Translations under genes and position numbers: made by a program
NCBI GenBank assembly: GCA_013140495.1
Contig: JABFSR010000086.1
Span: forward strand, 1-64,000
Source of the DNA: Verrucomicrobiota bacterium
GTDB lineage: Bacteria; Verrucomicrobiota; Verrucomicrobiia; Limisphaerales; JADLHS01
Reading direction: 5' to 3'
DNA length: 64,000 nucleotides
Notes under the pieces: model-generated
What the model saw: only the letters and a program-made list of their open reading frames with translations
Database searches by the model: none
Told to the model about the DNA's origin: nothing
Part shown: positions 60,940 through 64,000 of the stretch, one piece after another
Position numbering within the stretch: position 1 is the first letter of the stretch
How the letters are laid out: every line of letters begins with the position of its first letter

Positions 60940-61721
60940 AGGCGGCCCAGTTGCCCGAATGGTTTGCGGCCTTCAGCCGGAACGACAAGCACGGGTTGAG
61001 TCCGTTGGTTCAACGGTTCATCGCGGACAAAATGGGCCTGCCTTTATCCAAACCGTTTCCATCATCGTTCGCCTTTCTCGCCGATGAAGATGTCATGGAG
61101 GCTTCCTTCGACAAATTCATGGTTACATCTGATGCCTACAGAAATCGCATCAAGCGATGGGAAGATGAAAGGCTGACGAACCCTGACATCGAAAAGCCAA
61201 AACCTTCAGAGATGTTCGAAGAATTGCTCCAGGCACAGCTTGAATTCCGCTTATTCAACTGGGACGACTATCTGGAGATCAAGCTGTCGCTACCATCAGA
61301 ACCAATCCATACCAATGGCCGGTGGGACGCGGCCCACAAGCAAGTCCTCTGGGAATCGAACCTGGACGACCGAGAACAAGCCACTCGCTTGCCTGCCTTC
61401 TGTTACGCCAGTTGGGCTGCTGCGGACGCGACATTCCAGAAGAATCATTTTGGCAGCGTCATCCTTACTGGAGAAAGCCTGCTGGAATACTGTCTTTGGC
61501 GTGCAAGCCTGAACACAAAGCAAGCCGGGCAATGGGAAGCGATGTTGGCTGGTTTGAAAGCAGACACATCGGTCGTTGGAAGTCTTGACGCCTTTCGATT
61601 CTCCGACGAGCCGGCTGCGACCACCGCCAAGGAAGGCGGGAAGGATCGTTTAGCATCTGACTTTCCAAGAGAACTGCTCAAATCCGCCCTGACGAAACCG
61701 ACGCCAGCCGAAGCCAAGTAA
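60936..61721 (+). CDS. Hypothetical protein, 261 aa (TTG start, 4-nt overlap)
   Basis: Open frame overlapping the lipoprotein stop by 4 nt; no in-frame ATG near the start. Confidence 0.55.
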   Translation: MKAAQLPEWFAAFSRNDKHGLSPLVQRFIADKMGLPLSKPFPSSFAFLADEDVMEASFDKFMVTSDAYRNRIKRWEDERLTNPDIEKPKPSEMFEELLQAQLEFRLFNWDDYLEIKLSLPSEPIHTNGRWDAAHKQVLWESNLDDREQATRLPAFCYASWAAADATFQKNHFGSVILTGESLLEYCLWRASLNTKQAGQWEAMLAGLKADTSVVGSLDAFRFSDEPAATTAKEGGKDRLASDFPRELLKSALTKPTPAEAK

Positions 61722-61770
61722 AGGTTTCCCGCGTGACTTTGCCTGCCATTCGCCGCAAATTCGCCGCGTT

Positions 61771-61839
61771 GTTGGAGTTCAAGCTTCAGCTTGTCCCCCG
61801 GGGCGCGCGCACCCGACACGCTGAAGCGTGAACTCCAAC
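61771..61839. repeat. Inverted REP pair (GTTGGAGTTCAAGCT family) in the argH leader
   Basis: GGAGTTCAAGCTTCAGCTTG...CGCTGAAGCGTGAACTCCAAC. Confidence 0.88.
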
Positions 61840-61854
61840 ATCACCCAACATCGT

Positions 61855-63258
61855 ATGAAGAAAAAATCTCCAGTTTCCCGCAGTGGCCGGTTCACCAGTG
61901 GCCCGGGCGCGGATGTCGCCGCGTTCTCCGAATCCATCTCCTTTGACTGGCGGCTCTGGCGGCACGACCTCCTCGGCTCGATGGCCCACGCCACCATGCT
62001 GCAAAAGATCGGCGTGCTCACGAAGACCGAGGCCAAGGCCATCATCGCCGGGCTGGACCAGATCGGGAAAGAGATTGCCGCGGGCAAATTCAAGTGGCGG
62101 CCCGAACTCGAAGACGTCCACATGAACATCGAGTCCGCGCTGACCGAACGCGTGCCCGCCGGCGCGAAGCTCCACACCGCCCGCTCGCGCAATGACCAGG
62201 TCGCCCTCGACGTTCGCCTCTGGCTGCGCGACGAAATCTCCGCGCTGCTCGGCGAAATCGTCGGTCTGCAACGCACACTCGTCGCCGTCGGCGAACACAA
62301 CGCCGACGTCATCATCCCCGGCTACACGCACCTGCAACGCGCGCAGCCCGTCTATTTCGCGCATCACCTGCTCGCCTACGTCGAGATGCTCGAACGCGAT
62401 TGCGAACGGCTCTGGGATTGTTACTCGCGCGTGAACGTCTGCCCGCTCGGCAGCGGCGCGATTGCCGGTTCCACCTTGAAACTGGATCGCGTGCTCGTCG
62501 CCAAGTTGCTCGGCTTCGTGGACGCCGATGGCAAGGTTCAGCTTACGCAAAATTCCATGGACGCCGTGAGCGACCGCGATTTCGCCATCGAATTCTGCGC
62601 CGCCGGTGCGGTGCTCGCCATGCACCTGTCGCGCCTCGCGGAGGACGTGATTCTTTGGGCCAGCGCGGAGTTCAACTTCATCAAGATCGCCGACGCCTAC
62701 ACCACCGGCTCGTCGCTCATGCCGCAGAAGAAAAATCCTGACGTGGCCGAGTTGACGCGCGGCAAGACCGGGCGCGTGTTTGGCAACCTCATGGCGCTGC
62801 TCACGCTGCTCAAGGGTCTGCCCATGACCTACAATCGCGACTTGCAGGAGGACAAGGAACGGCTGTTCGACACCGCCGACACCGTGCGCGCCTGCGTGCG
62901 ACTCATGTCCGCCATGCTGCAACACACCAGTGTGAACGCCTTCTCCTGCCTCGCCGCCGCGAGCGATCCCGCGCTGCTCGCGACCGACCTCGCGGATTAC
63001 CTCGTGCAAAAGGGAATGCCGTTCCGCAAAGCCCATCACGTCGTGGGCGCCGTAGTGGCGCTGGCCGAAGGCGAAGGCAAAGCGTTGAACCAACTCACCC
63101 TCGCCGACCTGCAATCCGTGGACCAAACCTTTGGCCGCGACGCGCTGGGCGTGTTTGATCTGACCCGCGCGATGGCCAAACGCAATCTCCCCGGCGCCCC
63201 CGGCACGAAGGAAGTGGCCAAGCAGTTGGGGCGGTGGAGGAAACTCTTAAGCAAATAG
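61855..63258 (+). CDS. argH: Argininosuccinate lyase
   Basis: HTARSRNDQVALDVRLW, GYTHLQRAQPV, GSSLMPQKKNPDVAEL. Confidence 0.97.
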   Translation: MKKKSPVSRSGRFTSGPGADVAAFSESISFDWRLWRHDLLGSMAHATMLQKIGVLTKTEAKAIIAGLDQIGKEIAAGKFKWRPELEDVHMNIESALTERVPAGAKLHTARSRNDQVALDVRLWLRDEISALLGEIVGLQRTLVAVGEHNADVIIPGYTHLQRAQPVYFAHHLLAYVEMLERDCERLWDCYSRVNVCPLGSGAIAGSTLKLDRVLVAKLLGFVDADGKVQLTQNSMDAVSDRDFAIEFCAAGAVLAMHLSRLAEDVILWASAEFNFIKIADAYTTGSSLMPQKKNPDVAELTRGKTGRVFGNLMALLTLLKGLPMTYNRDLQEDKERLFDTADTVRACVRLMSAMLQHTSVNAFSCLAAASDPALLATDLADYLVQKGMPFRKAHHVVGAVVALAEGEGKALNQLTLADLQSVDQTFGRDALGVFDLTRAMAKRNLPGAPGTKEVAKQLGRWRKLLSK

Positions 63259-63272
63259 AAATCAGTATTGAC

Positions 63273-63917
63273 CTACTCCCAGAGTGAAGATGGTGGAGCA
63301 ATTCGAATAAATTCAAGAAATTGCATCATGGCCTTGGAGGACTGCGACAATTCAACAATTTTGTAAACCAAGCCCAGCTTTGGGTCTGCGACAATCTCAG
63401 CGTAAGTCCGGCCCTTCGTCGTGCCACTGGTGTCATCTGGTTCAAACACCGTGTCCCAATAAAATTTCCGATCCCCGCGAGGAGTCTTCGCGAGTTGTCC
63501 CCGCGTCTCACCCACGAAGGTCTTCACTGACATCCCATCACAATATGCCACTACGGCACGCGCGATAGCAGGGCGACCGGCTGAATTAGTTTCGGCGAGG
63601 AATCGATCTCCGAGCGTGTTCCACATCGGCTTGGTTAAGCCACCAGGATAACAATCACCTAAATCAGGGAATATCAGGCCAGCATGTTCCACAATACATG
63701 GCACTCTGGTTTGGCTGTAAGCCTCTACAACTTCAGCTTGGACCATAACGCGCAAGTCAACCTCAAGAACCTCTTTAATAGGGACACTACGGATTTCGAA
63801 ATGAAAATCATTGCCGACTTTCGTTCCATCCTTAAGTTGGCAGTGTTCGGTGAAAACACGATTCTCCTCCGCCTTAAAAGAGCTGCTGGTCACATATACG
63901 ATTCGCATTTTAGGCAT
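63273..63917 (-). CDS. HAM1/RdgB-like non-canonical purine NTP pyrophosphatase
   Basis: IVYVTSSSFKAEE, CIVEHAGLIF..CYPGGLTKPMWNTLGD, WDTVFEPD..GRTYAEI. Confidence 0.8.
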   Translation of the reverse strand: MPKMRIVYVTSSSFKAEENRVFTEHCQLKDGTKVGNDFHFEIRSVPIKEVLEVDLRVMVQAEVVEAYSQTRVPCIVEHAGLIFPDLGDCYPGGLTKPMWNTLGDRFLAETNSAGRPAIARAVVAYCDGMSVKTFVGETRGQLAKTPRGDRKFYWDTVFEPDDTSGTTKGRTYAEIVADPKLGLVYKIVELSQSSKAMMQFLEFIRIAPPSSLWE

Positions 63918-64000
63918 AGCTTCTTACCTCTGTTAGAAGTTTTACAATGTCCCCAACCGGATCCTGAGACCCGATATGAATGACTTCGATCTGTCTTTCA
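63910..64000 (-). CDS. Partial CDS, C-terminus only (...ERQIEVIHIGSQDPVGDIVKLLTEVRSYA)
   Basis: Open frame from window edge to a TAA overlapping the downstream ATG by 8 nt. Confidence 0.4.
   Translation of the reverse strand, partial: ERQIEVIHIGSQDPVGDIVKLLTEVRSYA

Noticed and set aside
1-64000. Search for tRNA/rRNA genes, CRISPR arrays, transposases and integrases
   Set aside because: None recognised by eye; small RNAs cannot be excluded without covariance-model searches.

Overview
This 64 kb window is chromosomal DNA with high coding density and no rRNA, tRNA, CRISPR or transposase that I could recognise. Gene content (pseudopilin cassette, large autotransport-like secreted proteins, dense palindromic repeats) looks like a Verrucomicrobiota genome; that is inference. 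Left to right: end of a kdp operon (kdpC, two small membrane ORFs, kdpD, kdpE); a PfkB sugar kinase coupled to a 2556-aa S8-type secreted protein; a type IV pilus / T2SS-like locus (four 4-nt-overlapping pseudopilin-type genes, two more prepilins, a BrnT/BrnA-like toxin-antitoxin pair, GspF, GspE, PilT, GspE); NUDIX and MFS genes; fabI followed by a pentapeptide protein and a YVTN/di-haem cytochrome protein, bounded on the far side by a second, frameshifted copy of the fabI 3' end; a HoxEFUYH-type NAD-linked [NiFe] hydrogenase with maturation genes (HoxW-like protease, hypB, hypA, hypF, hypC, hypD, hypE); and a set of housekeeping genes (GH78, yraN, mnmD-like, aminotransferase, AlkD-like, tgt, mqnA, ABC ATPase, Sel1, argH, HAM1-like). 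The most notable signal is a set of imperfect palindromes built as inverted pairs of GGAG-plus-hairpin units (REP/BIME architecture), several families sharing the same ends. Several lie in frame inside coding genes (hypF, mnmD-like) or in prepilin leader sequences. A second signal is two cargo blocks flanked by degenerate duplications of the end of a neighbouring housekeeping gene (fabI 3' end, argH 5' end). All coordinates and alignments were done by eye.
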